Assembly (NCBI RefSeq): GCF_003858395.1
Contig: NZ_QWEV01000005.1
Span: 3,038,001-3,102,000, forward strand
Source: Acidipila sp. EB88
GTDB taxonomy: Bacteria; Acidobacteriota; Terriglobia; Terriglobales; Acidobacteriaceae
DNA: 64,000 bases
Direction: 5' to 3'
A program made the translations under genes and the position numbers. The notes below the pieces were generated by a model. The model saw only the letters and a program-made list of their open reading frames with translations, did no database searches and was not told the origin of the DNA. Position 1 is the stretch's first letter; each line of letters opens with the position of its first letter. Below, in pieces: positions 17,196 through 27,227 of the stretch.

Positions 17196-18533
17196 TCACT
17201 CGGTCTCTGCGGCGAGCGGCTCATCCCGCACCGGCATGGTGGCGAGTGTGTGCAGATCGGCCTGCACGCGGGCCCACTGCTCCGGGTGCTGCTTGGTCGT
17301 AATTGGGCTGGCCGGGTCGGCGTAGTATTGCTCCACATCGGCCTTGAGGCCGGCAGGCACAGCAATGGTCGGCTCGGCAGTGATCCGGTGGAGCAGCGAG
17401 GCGTAGGTGGAGTCCGTCAGCGGGTAGCCGCCCGGCTTTACCTTCGCGCCAGTGTCCAGGTCACGATTGGGCAGCGTCTGGTGCGGTGCGCCAAAGCGCG
17501 AAAGCCCGGCGTTGAGCGCATCCGACGATGCCATCACGCTTCCGACATAGTCCCGCTCCGTGGCGGGACTGGGACCCTTAATTGCGACCAGCTTGAGCGG
17601 CCCTACCTTGGGCAGAACGAAAAGCACGCCGGCCAGCGCGTAGGTGCCGATGCCGGCCGTCTTGCGATACTGGCCCCAGTTATTGACGGCAGCGACCTGT
17701 GCTGTGGCCGCTGCAAACCTTTGAAACACTGGGTCGCTGGTGTCGGCAGGCATGTGGCTGCGGTGCAGCACCGTGACCGCGTAGGCAATGCGCGGCAGAA
17801 AGGAGTGGACGGCGAACCGGTAGCCGCGCACGTTGATACGCCGCGAGTGCGAGCTCGACAATCCCTCGTGGAGCCCGTAGGTTTCGTAAAACGCACTCTC
17901 AAGCTGCCGCACTGGCACGTGGAGACCCACATGGCGCAGGTAGTGCAGGGGCGCGAACCGATGGTGCGCAATCTCGTTGATGTCGAAGGCGAACTCGGTC
18001 TGCACGTGAGCGTGAGGCGCTTCGGCGTAATTCACGCTGGGCCCGTAACGCCGCGCGAGCCCGGGAAACTCGACCGGCACCGCGAGGTTGGTGGCCTGGG
18101 CGTGGCCCACGGTATCGCCGATATAGTGCGATAGAGCCCCGATCGCGAACGCCAGTTCGTTCGCGTTGTGGGCGTCGCGAAACAGGTTCACTACGAAGTC
18201 GCCCGAGCGCACGTAGTGCGTCAGGTCGGAGAAGAATGGATCGCCGAAGGGGTAGTAGCCGATGTCCTGGATGACGCAGCCGCCATAGGCGTAGGCGCGT
18301 GCGTTCTCGAGTTCGGCAGCCGAGAGGCCCGGGTAGCGGCTGCGCAGCAGCGGCGCTATCGAGCCCTCCCAGGCCAGATCGATCAGCTCTTCGTGGGTCA
18401 GTACGGAGTAGGCGCGGGCAGCCGGTGCAGCCCACGCCAGGGTCACGCAGCCGAGGCCCAGCGTAAGCAGCAGGCGAGTGGCAGCGCGCCGTAGAGGGCG
18501 GCGCGCTCCCCTCCGCCAACAGAGGCTAGACAT
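17196..18533 (-). CDS. Exported zinc-dependent phospholipase C-like protein
   Basis: A 445-residue protein with a signal peptide (RRAATRLLLTLGLGCVTLAWAAPAARA). The mature part begins YSVLTHEELIDLAW, then GGCVIQDIGYYPFGD, NELAFAIGALSHYIGDTVGH and AEAPHAHVQTEFAFDINE. The spaced His/Asp residues (THEE, QDIGYYP, SHYIGDTVGH, HAHVQTEF) match the metal-ligand pattern of the zinc-dependent phospholipase C / S1-P1-like fold. Its substrate is unknown. The ATG at 18533 overlaps the ychF stop by eight bases with no Shine-Dalgarno, implying translational coupling to ychF. The C-terminal 150 residues have no recognisable motif. Confidence 0.75.
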   Translation of the reverse strand: MSSLCWRRGARRPLRRAATRLLLTLGLGCVTLAWAAPAARAYSVLTHEELIDLAWEGSIAPLLRSRYPGLSAAELENARAYAYGGCVIQDIGYYPFGDPFFSDLTHYVRSGDFVVNLFRDAHNANELAFAIGALSHYIGDTVGHAQATNLAVPVEFPGLARRYGPSVNYAEAPHAHVQTEFAFDINEIAHHRFAPLHYLRHVGLHVPVRQLESAFYETYGLHEGLSSSHSRRINVRGYRFAVHSFLPRIAYAVTVLHRSHMPADTSDPVFQRFAAATAQVAAVNNWGQYRKTAGIGTYALAGVLFVLPKVGPLKLVAIKGPSPATERDYVGSVMASSDALNAGLSRFGAPHQTLPNRDLDTGAKVKPGGYPLTDSTYASLLHRITAEPTIAVPAGLKADVEQYYADPASPITTKQHPEQWARVQADLHTLATMPVRDEPLAAETE

Positions 18534-19623
18534 TGAACTTGAAGAAAAGAATGTCGCCATCTTTCACGACGTACTCTTTACCTTCCGAACGCAGCAGTCC
18601 CTTTTCCTTCACGGCCTGCTCGCTGCCCAGCGTAAACAGGTCTTCGCAGAAGTAGCAGTCCGCCTTGATGAAGCCCTTCTCGAAATCCGAGTGGATGACG
18701 CCGGCCGCGCCGGGCGCCTTGGTGCCGCGGCGGATCGTCCAGGCGCGTACTTCCTGCACGCCGGCGGTGAAGTACGTGATCAGGTCGAGTAGCCGGTAAG
18801 CGGAGTGAATCAGTCGGTCGAGCCCTGGCTCTTCCAGTCCGAGGTCGGCAAGAAACTCCTTGCGCTCCTCCGGTTCCAGCTGCGCGATCTCGCTCTCAAG
18901 CGCGCCGCAGATGCGCACCACCTGGCTGCCTTCTTCCCTGGCCCTCTGCTCCACGGCTTCGGTATAGGCGTTGCCGGTCGCGAGCCCTGCTTCATCGACG
19001 TTCGCCACGTACAACTGTGGCTTGGCCGTGATCAGGAAGAGTTCGCGCGCAATCAGCTTTTCGTCCTCGGCCAGGTCGGCCGCGCGGGCCGGCTTGCCGG
19101 CATTGAGCACCGCCAGCAGCTTTTGCAGCATGGCGAACTCGGTCTTGATGCGGCTGTCGGTGGTGTTCTTGGCGGAGCGCTCCACCTTGGCGAACCGCTT
19201 CTCCACGGTGTCGAGGTCGGCCAGCAGCAGCTCGGTGCTGATGATGTCGATGTCGTGCAGCGGGTTCACGCCGCCTGCCACATGGATCACCTCCGGGTCG
19301 TCAAAGCAGCGCACCACGTGGCACACGGCATCGGTGGCGCGAATGTGACCCAGGAACTGGTTGCCCAGCCCTTCCCCCTTGGACGCGCCTTCGACCAGGC
19401 CCGCGATGTCGATGAACTCCATCGTGGTCGGCACAAGGCTCTTGGGCTTGATCAGGTCCGAAATCCTGGCGAGTCGTGTATCGGGCACAGTCACGACGCC
19501 GGTGTTCGGATCGATGGTGCAAAACGGGTAGTTTGCAGCCTGGGCCTTGGCCGAGGTGAGGGCGTTGAAGATGGTGCTTTTGCCGACGTTCGGCAGACCG
19601 ACAATTCCACAGTTCAGGGGCAT
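18526..19623 (-). CDS. ychF: Redox-regulated ATPase/GTPase YchF (Obg family)
   Basis: A 365-residue P-loop NTPase (OLA1/YchF) that binds ribosomes and prefers ATP. The P-loop is GIVGLPNVGKST (about residues 6-17), followed by the G2/G3 region EFIDIAGLVEGASKGEGLGNQFLGHIR. The nonstandard NxxE-type G4 block is YVANVDEAG. The C-terminal TGS domain ends in KEGLLR-like KGLLRSEGKEYVVKDGDILFFKFNV. The ATG at 19623 begins the canonical MPLNCGIVG; a longer frame to 19806 is rejected. Length equals the family norm. It is divergent from aldB and is the first gene of a probable ychF-PLC-queG operon. Confidence 0.97.
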   Translation of the reverse strand: MPLNCGIVGLPNVGKSTIFNALTSAKAQAANYPFCTIDPNTGVVTVPDTRLARISDLIKPKSLVPTTMEFIDIAGLVEGASKGEGLGNQFLGHIRATDAVCHVVRCFDDPEVIHVAGGVNPLHDIDIISTELLLADLDTVEKRFAKVERSAKNTTDSRIKTEFAMLQKLLAVLNAGKPARAADLAEDEKLIARELFLITAKPQLYVANVDEAGLATGNAYTEAVEQRAREEGSQVVRICGALESEIAQLEPEERKEFLADLGLEEPGLDRLIHSAYRLLDLITYFTAGVQEVRAWTIRRGTKAPGAAGVIHSDFEKGFIKADCYFCEDLFTLGSEQAVKEKGLLRSEGKEYVVKDGDILFFKFNV

Positions 19624-19799
19624 TCTGGCTGGTTCCTTCTCTTCTCTATTGAACCATGCCCCGCGAACGCGGCTACGCCACAGGAGGGCGAAAACGCTTG
19701 CGGCCGTAGCGGACAAATGAGCCGTCATCGGCTTAGAATCGCGGCCGACAGGGTTCCGCGGCGTTGTCCGGTCGGAATCCCGCACAAAGGAGCACTCGT

Positions 19800-21329
<1,530 letters not shown>

Positions 21330-21332
21330 ACC

Positions 21333-21722
21333 GTGACTGCTGAAACCAACAACTACCCGGAACAGGTGCTTTGCACCCCGGCAGCCGTCGAACTGATGCG
21401 CCGGCTCTCCGCCCGACATGGAGAGCTCATGTTTCACCAGTCTGGCGGCTGCTGCGACGGGAGTTCGCCCATGTGCTACCCGCGCGGAGAGTTCCTGACG
21501 GGGGACCAGGACGTGTTGCTCGGCGAGCCGGATGGCACACCTTTCTATATGAGCCGCTCGCAGTTCGAGTACTGGAAGCACACGGAGCTTACGCTCGACG
21601 TGGTGCCGGGCCGGGGCGGCATGTTCTCGCTCGAGGGTTCGGAGGGTGTGCGATTCCATATCCGGTCGCGGGTGTTTACGGACGCGGAGATTGCCGCGCT
21701 GCGTGCGGCGCACCGTATCTAG
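21333..21722 (+). CDS. DUF779 protein
   Basis: A 129-residue small soluble protein of the DUF779 family, starting with GTG three bases after aldB. Conserved features seen are ELMFHQSGGCCDGSSPMCYPRGEF with three Cys residues, then DVLLGEPDGTPFYMSRSQFEYWKHT and GRGGMFSLEGSEGVRFHIRSRVF. The clustered cysteines suggest metal or redox chemistry, but no biochemical function is established. Its near-constant association with AldB-type dehydrogenases and its translational proximity here imply an accessory role in aldehyde oxidation. Confidence 0.85.
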   Translation: MTAETNNYPEQVLCTPAAVELMRRLSARHGELMFHQSGGCCDGSSPMCYPRGEFLTGDQDVLLGEPDGTPFYMSRSQFEYWKHTELTLDVVPGRGGMFSLEGSEGVRFHIRSRVFTDAEIAALRAAHRI

Positions 21723-21774
21723 CGCGATGCCGGGCGCGTTTGCGAAAGCAGTCGCGGTGCGACAGCTCTGCCCC

Positions 21775-21780
21775 TATACT
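21775..21780 (+). promoter_or_regulatory. Possible -10 element giving a leaderless esterase mRNA
   Basis: TATACT ends seven bases before the ATG at 21788, the distance at which transcription would begin at or next to the start codon. No Shine-Dalgarno is present before that ATG, which agrees with a leaderless transcript. There is no good -35 match. Confidence 0.35.
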
Positions 21781-21787
21781 GCCGAGC

Positions 21788-23527
21788 ATGCCCCGCCTTT
21801 GCTGGTCTCTGCGCCTGCTGCTTGTACTTTTCGCTCTGGTGCGTCTCGGCGCCGTCGCCCTGGCGCAGACCATCCAGGTCAGTTTTCCCGCGACGCAATC
21901 TTCCAGTCCGCTCGACGGGCGCCTGTTGCTGCTGCTTTCCAACGATTCATCCGATGAGCCGCGCATGCAGATCAACGACACGCCTGCCTCGCAGATGGTC
22001 TTCGGGGTAACGGTAGACGGGTGGCGGCCGGGTGAGCCGATCGTGATTGGAGACAATGCCGCAGGCTACCCGCGTGCCCACCTGCGGGACGTGCCCGCCG
22101 GCGACTACACCGTGCAGGCCGTGCTCAATGTCTACGAGACGTTCCACCGCGCGGATGGCAAGACCATCAAGCTCGCGCCGGATCGCGGCGAAGGCCAGCA
22201 CTGGAACCTCGCACCGGGCAACCTCTATTCGCGGCCACAGAAGATCCATGTCGGCCCCGGCAGCACGCAGCTTTCCGTATCGCTCGACCAGAAAATCGGG
22301 CCGATCGCGCCCGAACCGGATACCCGGTACATCCGCCACATTCGCGTGCAGTCGCAGCTACTCACGAAGTTCTGGGGGCGGCCCGTGTTTCTTTCCGCGG
22401 TGGTGTTGGTGCCGGAGGGCTTCGACACGCACCCGCAGGCGCACTACCCGCTGATCATCTTTCACGATCATTTTGTGTCCGGATTCAGTGACTTCCGCGA
22501 GACACCGCCTGACCCCGGCCTCAAGCCCGACTACTCGGAACGATTCCATCTCGCCGGCTACAACCGGATCGAGCAGCAGGAGGCTTACAAGAACTACCAG
22601 GCATGGATCGCGCCCGGCACACCCCGCGTGCTGATTGTGAAGCTGCAGCATGCGAACCCCTTTTATGACGACTCCTACGCCGTAAACTCTGCCAACCTGG
22701 GCCCGTATGGCGACGCGATCGAGACCGAGCTTGTGCCGGCCATCGAGCAGCAGTTCCGCGGGCTGGGCCAGGGCTGGTCACGCTTTGTGTATGGCGGCTC
22801 GACGGGCGGCTGGGAGTCGCTTGCCGTGCAGATGTTCTATCCCGACCACTACAACGGCGCGTTCGTGGCGTGCCCGGATCCAGTCGACTTTCATGCCTAC
22901 ATGACCATCGACCTGTATGGGCAGGACAACATGTTCTACCGCCAGGGCGCGAACAAGCAGGTGGATCAGCCCGCAATGCGTGACTACCTGGGACATACGC
23001 TGATCACCGTCCGCGACAACGTAGCGTATGAGGCTGCGCTTGGCGATCGCGGGCGTTCCGGTGAGCAACTCGATATCTGGCAGGCGGTGTACTCACCGGT
23101 CGGCCCGGACGGGTACCCGCAGCCGATCTTCGACAAGGCCACCGGCGCGATCGATCACCAGACAGCCGCGTACTGGCACGACCACTATGACCTCGACGCC
23201 ATCCTTGCGCGCGACTGGGCCACCCTGGGCCCGAAACTGCAGGGCAAGCTCCACCTGTACGTGGGCTCCGATGACACGTACTTCCTGAACAATGCGGTGT
23301 ACCTCATGGAAGATTTTCTGAAGGAGACCGGCACGCCGGGACATGGTGTTGCCTATAACGGCGATGTGCGCTACGGCCCTCGTGCCGAGCACTGCTGGAA
23401 CGGCGACCCCGACAAGCCTAACTGGTACTCACGCCTGCACTACAACCAGATGTACCTGCCGAAGATCGTGGAGCGCATCGAAAAGACGGCGCCTGCCGGG
23501 GCGGACCTCACCAGCTGGCGCTACTGA
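21788..23527 (+). CDS. Secreted alpha/beta-hydrolase (putative esterase)
   Basis: A 579-residue exported protein. The signal peptide RLCWSLRLLLVLFALVRLGAVALAQ opens it, followed by an N-terminal beta-rich domain of about 170 residues. A hydrolase domain then contains VLVPEGFDTHPQAHYPLIIFHDHF and the nucleophile elbow GGSTGGWESLAVQMFYPDHYNGAFVACPDPVD, where the Ser of GGSTGG is the expected nucleophile. A late Asp/His pair is plausible in YVGSDDTYFLNNAVYLM and RAEHCWNG. Proteins of this build are annotated as Esterase-D-like or hypothetical; the substrate is unknown. The ATG at 21788 is chosen because it starts a perfect signal peptide, although it lacks a Shine-Dalgarno. The longer open frame back to 21371 overlaps the DUF779 gene and is spurious. 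Confidence 0.75.
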   Translation: MPRLCWSLRLLLVLFALVRLGAVALAQTIQVSFPATQSSSPLDGRLLLLLSNDSSDEPRMQINDTPASQMVFGVTVDGWRPGEPIVIGDNAAGYPRAHLRDVPAGDYTVQAVLNVYETFHRADGKTIKLAPDRGEGQHWNLAPGNLYSRPQKIHVGPGSTQLSVSLDQKIGPIAPEPDTRYIRHIRVQSQLLTKFWGRPVFLSAVVLVPEGFDTHPQAHYPLIIFHDHFVSGFSDFRETPPDPGLKPDYSERFHLAGYNRIEQQEAYKNYQAWIAPGTPRVLIVKLQHANPFYDDSYAVNSANLGPYGDAIETELVPAIEQQFRGLGQGWSRFVYGGSTGGWESLAVQMFYPDHYNGAFVACPDPVDFHAYMTIDLYGQDNMFYRQGANKQVDQPAMRDYLGHTLITVRDNVAYEAALGDRGRSGEQLDIWQAVYSPVGPDGYPQPIFDKATGAIDHQTAAYWHDHYDLDAILARDWATLGPKLQGKLHLYVGSDDTYFLNNAVYLMEDFLKETGTPGHGVAYNGDVRYGPRAEHCWNGDPDKPNWYSRLHYNQMYLPKIVERIEKTAPAGADLTSWRY

Positions 23528-23586
23528 CGGTGCCTGGTTCGCCCGGGCAGTGCGTTCAAAGGCTTCAAGCAGGACCGGGAGCGGGT

Positions 23587-23615
23587 TTGCTGCCCGGCCC
23601 TCTGCATGGTAGGCT
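23587..23615 (+). promoter_or_regulatory. Candidate promoter of the sulfur operon
   Basis: TTGCTG at 23587-23592 and TAGGCT at 23610-23615 are separated by 17 bases, and the ATG of the first Cys-rich leader ORF begins seven bases later. If used, this promoter would make that ORF leaderless or nearly so. The -10 match is weak, so the call rests mostly on spacing and position. Confidence 0.3.
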
Positions 23616-23622
23616 ACCGATC

Positions 23623-23697
23623 ATGGCAGGGTACCTCGTAAACACGAACCGCGGTTGTTGTTGTCGCCGCCCCGTGCCTGCCGCAGCCTCGCGCTGA
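23623..23697 (+). CDS. Cys-rich leader peptide 1 of the sulfur operon
   Basis: A 24-codon ORF, ATG to TGA, encoding MAGYLVNTNRG followed by Cys-Cys-Cys, RRPVPAAASR. The three cysteines are consecutive TGT codons at 23656-23664. It lies about 230 bases upstream of the TonB receptor that heads the sulfate-assimilation genes. The stop codon is followed at once by a short hairpin (CCGGT 23699-23703 with ACCGG 23709-23713). A weak AGG lies nine bases before the ATG, or the ORF may be leaderless. By analogy with polycysteine attenuators of mycobacteria, ribosome stalling on the Cys run when Cys-tRNA is scarce would change the downstream structure or expression. The peptide itself probably has no function. 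This is an inference from sequence and position only. Confidence 0.6.
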   Translation: MAGYLVNTNRGCCCRRPVPAAASR

Positions 23698-23698
23698 A

Positions 23699-23743
23699 CC
23701 GGTCCTCCACCGGCGCTTGCTTCTCCCCTTTCGGCTTCGCCGA
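23699..23743 (+). promoter_or_regulatory. Short hairpins between the two leader ORFs
   Basis: Two 5-bp stem-loops: CCGGT(23699-23703)/ACCGG(23709-23713), directly after the first leader ORF's stop, and TCGGC(23731-23735)/GCCGA(23739-23743) with a TTC loop. Between them lies a pyrimidine tract TTCTCC, which could pair with the GGAGAG ribosome-binding site of the TonB receptor. There is no U-run, so a Rho-independent attenuator is not evident. Confidence 0.3.
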
Positions 23744-23779
23744 CTTTCCGCAGCACCCCGGCGATCAAGAGAGAACCGT

Positions 23780-23860
23780 ATGACCCTAGCAACTCTTCGC
23801 ACCTGGATGTCGAACAGCGCGGCCTCGCGCTGCGGCTGTTGTTGTTGCGCGCACCGGTAA
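23780..23860 (+). CDS. Cys-rich leader peptide 2 of the sulfur operon
   Basis: A 26-codon ORF, ATG to TAA, encoding MTLATLRTWMSNSAASR, then CGCCCC, then AHR. Five of its codons are Cys: TGC at 23831-23833, TGT-TGT-TGT at 23837-23845 and TGC at 23846-23848. GAGAGAA lies six bases before the ATG. It repeats the Gly-Cys-Cys-Cys core and the basic C-terminus of leader ORF 1 at both DNA and peptide level (GCGG[CT]TGTTGTTGT). It ends 64 bases before the TonB receptor start, whose GGAGAG site is intact. Two such ORFs in tandem make chance unlikely and suggest a two-stage cysteine-responsive control of the receptor and of cysDNH. Confidence 0.65.
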   Translation: MTLATLRTWMSNSAASRCGCCCCAHR

Positions 23861-23924
23861 GGCGCTGTTGCAACCAAGGCTCGTTTGACCTTCCATCCCG
23901 TCCCACCTTTCTGCTGGAGAGTCC

Positions 23925-26900
23925 ATGCATTCCGCTCCCGTTACCTTTGCCCCTGCGCTGAGCGTCCGTTCGCGAATGCGCCGATTGGCTGCCCCTTCCA
24001 CGCTTGCAGTCGCCGCACTGCTGCTTCACCCGGCGATGCACGCGCAGGTAGTGGGCGGCACTATCGGCGGCACGGTCACGGACGCAAGCGGCGCGCTGCT
24101 TGCCGGAGCGTCCGTCACGGTGCACAACGAAAACACCGGCACGCAGCGCGTGCTCACCACCAACGGATCGGGCGATTTCTCCGCGCCATCGATCCCGGTT
24201 GGCACCTACACGGTAACGGTGCAGCAGCAGGGTTTCGCCCCGATGCAGCAGAACGGCATCGCGCTTGCGGTCGGGCAAGCCCTGCATCTGCCACTCGTGC
24301 TGAGTGTGAACCAGGTAAGTGCGCAGGTCACGGTCGCTGCCACCGCGTCCATTCTGAACCTCTCGACCCAGCAGACGGACGGCCTCGTGGATGAGCGCCA
24401 GGTCAAGCAGTTGCCGCTGAACGGCCGCAGCTATGACCAACTGCTGACGCTCAACCCGGGCAGCGTCAACTACACGGCGCAGCGTTCCGGCTCGGTCGGT
24501 ACGTCCAACTCTTCGGTCGGCAACATGTTCTCCGTGTCAGGGCGACGCCCGCAGGACAATCTTTTTCTGCTGAATGGCATCGAGTACACCGGAGCGTCCC
24601 TGATCAACCTGACCCCCGGCGGCACCAGCGGGCAGTTGCTCGGCGTCGACGCAGTGCGTGAGTTCAACGTGGTGTATGACACCTATGGCGCCACCTACGG
24701 CAAGCGGGAGGGCGGCCAGATCTCAATCGTGACTGAGTCAGGCACAAATACTCTGCACGGTTCGGCATACGAGTTCCTGCGCAACTCTGCGCTGGATGCC
24801 AGGAACTACTTCGATCAGGCAAAGATTCCGGAGTTCCAGCGGAACGACTTTGGCGGCTCGCTCGGTGGCCCCCTCAAGCATGACAAGTTCTTTCTGTTCG
24901 GCAACTACGAAGGCTACCGGCAGAACCTCGGCATCACCGACGTGACGCTGGTGCCTGACAACAACGCGCGGCAGGGCCTGCTGCCCAATTCTGCCGGGGT
25001 GGAAAAGCCGGTAACGTTCGGCAAGAACGTTGCTGCGCTGCTCAACCTCTGGCCGGTGCAGAATGGCCCCGAACTGCTAGGCAGCACGGGGCTGCAGACG
25101 GGCATTGCCGAGGCTTTCTCCTCGCCTACGCAGCACATCCGCGAAGAGTTCGGCACCGTTCGCTTCGACGCGAACCTCTCCGCGAACGACCTGTTGTTCG
25201 GCGTGTATACCGTGGACGACTCTTCCGCGAATACCCCCACGCAGAACCCGCTTTCGCTCATCGACGAAACACTGCGCGAGCAGGTGGCCAGTGTGCAGGA
25301 GCAGCACGTGTTTTCACCGCGCCTGCTCAACACTGTTCGGTTCGGCTACTCGCGCGCCGGCTTTTTCTTTGACGGCTCCGTGCCCGCAGCGGTGCAGGCT
25401 GAAACCCCAAGCTTTGTGGACGGCAAGCCGACGGGCGCGATCGTGATCGCCGGCAGCACTGCCTCGAACGGTTCTTCGCAGGTCACCGGCGCGGGAGCCA
25501 ACGTCGGCTCCAACAACAAAACAGTGCGCAACCTGTTCACCGCCGACGACCACATTTTCTACTCCGTGGGCCGCCACCAGATCGAAGCCGGTGCGTGGAT
25601 CCAACGGCTGCAGTCCAACGATGCGCTGGCGCAGAACCAGTACGGGCAGGCAAGCTTTGCTTCGCTGGCGACCTTCCTCGCGGGCACGGTCAAGACGTTT
25701 ACAGTGGTTCCCCAGCCCACCGAGCTGGCATGGCGCGCGCTATTTGGCGCCGGGTACGTGCAGGACACCTGGAAAGCCACGCCGCGCCTTGAACTGACGG
25801 CGGGCGTACGTACCGAATCCACCAACGGCTTCAACGAAGCACAGGGGCGCGCCGGCATCTACGGTTTTACCAATGGAGTTATCAACACGAGCCCGACGGT
25901 GGGCATGGCCGCGCTCACCACAAATCGCGCAAAGTTCCTGCCGGAGCCGCGTCTCGGGCTTGCGTACAATGCGTTCGGCAATGGCAAGACAGCAGTGCGG
26001 GCATCGTTCGGGCTGCACCACTCGCTACTCGACAACCTCGATTACCGGCTGGACCAGTCCGCCCCGTACAACACCACGCTGAGCTACAGCGGTGTGCCGG
26101 TGAGCGCGCCGACCGGCGGCGCGGCAGGCCTGCAGTCGCCCTCCAACGTGCAGCCTGACCTTGCGACTCCGACGGTGCTTGCCTGGACGCTGCGCATCGA
26201 GCAGCAGTTTGCTCCCTCCACCTCGTTCACGATCGGCTATGTGGGCTCGCACTCGTACCACCAGATCCTCTCTGAAGATCAGAATGAACCGGCCTCCATT
26301 ACCTGCTCCGCGGGCGTCACCTGCCCGGTCGGCGTTGCCACCGGCACCATTTACTACCCCAGCATCGTCAAGGCCAACCCGGCAGTCGCCAACACCACTT
26401 CCTGGGTGTCAGGCGGATCTGCGAACTACAACGCGCTTGAGCTGGACCTGCGCCACAGCTTCCACAAGGGGCTGCAGCTTCGCGCAACCTACACATTCTC
26501 CAAGAATCTCGATAACGGCTCGGCATGGAACACGTCGGTCTCGGCGAACACACCTGCCTTCGTCTCGTACCCCAACAACGCGGCTCTCGACTACGGGCCG
26601 GCGGCAATGGATGTTCGTCACCTATTCGCTGTAAACGGCAGCTATGACCTGCCCTTCGGCAAGGGTAGACAGTGGCACGGGAAGCCGGGTCGAACCACGG
26701 ATCGCATCGTTTCCGGCTGGACGCTGGCCACAATCGCCAACCTGCAGACCGGCTTCCCCTTCTCGCCGCAGCTCGGCTACAACCCCACCGGCTCGGGCGA
26801 TACACGCAACCCGGTCCGCCCCAACCGCAATCCTGCTTTCCATGGCGCGCTCTACAGCACCGGCGGTACGGCAGCGCGGGCAGCGCACTTCTTCAACCCC

Positions 26901-27227
26901 GATGCATTTCTGGCTCCGGCCTACGGCACCGTGGGCAATCTTGGTCGCGACACGCTGACCAGCCCGGGCTATGCGGATTGGGACCTTTCGCTGCTGAAGA
27001 ACTTTGCCTTCAGCGAACGGGTGCGGCTGCAGTTCCGCTCCGAGTTCTTCAACCTGTTGAACCACACCAACCTGCAGACACCCAACGAGGTGGTGTTCAG
27101 CTCGGGACCCACGCAGGGCCCGGCGGCCAGCCAGACCGCCGCGGTGGTCAACAGCCCCACGGCCGGGGTTGTTACCGCGGCATCGCCCTCCCGGCAGATC
27201 CAGTTCGGGCTGAAGCTGCTGTTTTAG
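23925..27227 (+). CDS. TonB-dependent receptor, Oar-like, heading the sulfate-assimilation operon
   Basis: A 1100-residue outer-membrane receptor. After a signal peptide ending near MHAQ (about residue 41) comes a carboxypeptidase-regulatory-like domain (GGTIGGTVTDASGALLAGASVTVHN to about 130). A plug region follows with VKQLPLNGRSYDQLLTLNPGSVN and VSGRRPQDNLFLLNGIEYTG, then a long beta-barrel ending in the outer-membrane sorting residue Phe (LKLLF). GGAGAG precedes the ATG. It is preceded by two Cys-rich leader ORFs and followed by cysD 156 bases later on the same strand. The context suggests import of a sulfur-containing compound, for example a sulfate ester or organosulfur ligand, but the ligand cannot be read from sequence. 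Confidence 0.9.
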   Translation: MHSAPVTFAPALSVRSRMRRLAAPSTLAVAALLLHPAMHAQVVGGTIGGTVTDASGALLAGASVTVHNENTGTQRVLTTNGSGDFSAPSIPVGTYTVTVQQQGFAPMQQNGIALAVGQALHLPLVLSVNQVSAQVTVAATASILNLSTQQTDGLVDERQVKQLPLNGRSYDQLLTLNPGSVNYTAQRSGSVGTSNSSVGNMFSVSGRRPQDNLFLLNGIEYTGASLINLTPGGTSGQLLGVDAVREFNVVYDTYGATYGKREGGQISIVTESGTNTLHGSAYEFLRNSALDARNYFDQAKIPEFQRNDFGGSLGGPLKHDKFFLFGNYEGYRQNLGITDVTLVPDNNARQGLLPNSAGVEKPVTFGKNVAALLNLWPVQNGPELLGSTGLQTGIAEAFSSPTQHIREEFGTVRFDANLSANDLLFGVYTVDDSSANTPTQNPLSLIDETLREQVASVQEQHVFSPRLLNTVRFGYSRAGFFFDGSVPAAVQAETPSFVDGKPTGAIVIAGSTASNGSSQVTGAGANVGSNNKTVRNLFTADDHIFYSVGRHQIEAGAWIQRLQSNDALAQNQYGQASFASLATFLAGTVKTFTVVPQPTELAWRALFGAGYVQDTWKATPRLELTAGVRTESTNGFNEAQGRAGIYGFTNGVINTSPTVGMAALTTNRAKFLPEPRLGLAYNAFGNGKTAVRASFGLHHSLLDNLDYRLDQSAPYNTTLSYSGVPVSAPTGGAAGLQSPSNVQPDLATPTVLAWTLRIEQQFAPSTSFTIGYVGSHSYHQILSEDQNEPASITCSAGVTCPVGVATGTIYYPSIVKANPAVANTTSWVSGGSANYNALELDLRHSFHKGLQLRATYTFSKNLDNGSAWNTSVSANTPAFVSYPNNAALDYGPAAMDVRHLFAVNGSYDLPFGKGRQWHGKPGRTTDRIVSGWTLATIANLQTGFPFSPQLGYNPTGSGDTRNPVRPNRNPAFHGALYSTGGTAARAAHFFNPDAFLAPAYGTVGNLGRDTLTSPGYADWDLSLLKNFAFSERVRLQFRSEFFNLLNHTNLQTPNEVVFSSGPTQGPAASQTAAVVNSPTAGVVTAASPSRQIQFGLKLLF

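Noticed and set aside
23699..23743. Classical Rho-independent attenuator between the leader ORFs
   Set aside because: Stems are only 5 bp and no U-run follows, so the mechanism, if any, is more likely translational or Rho-linked.
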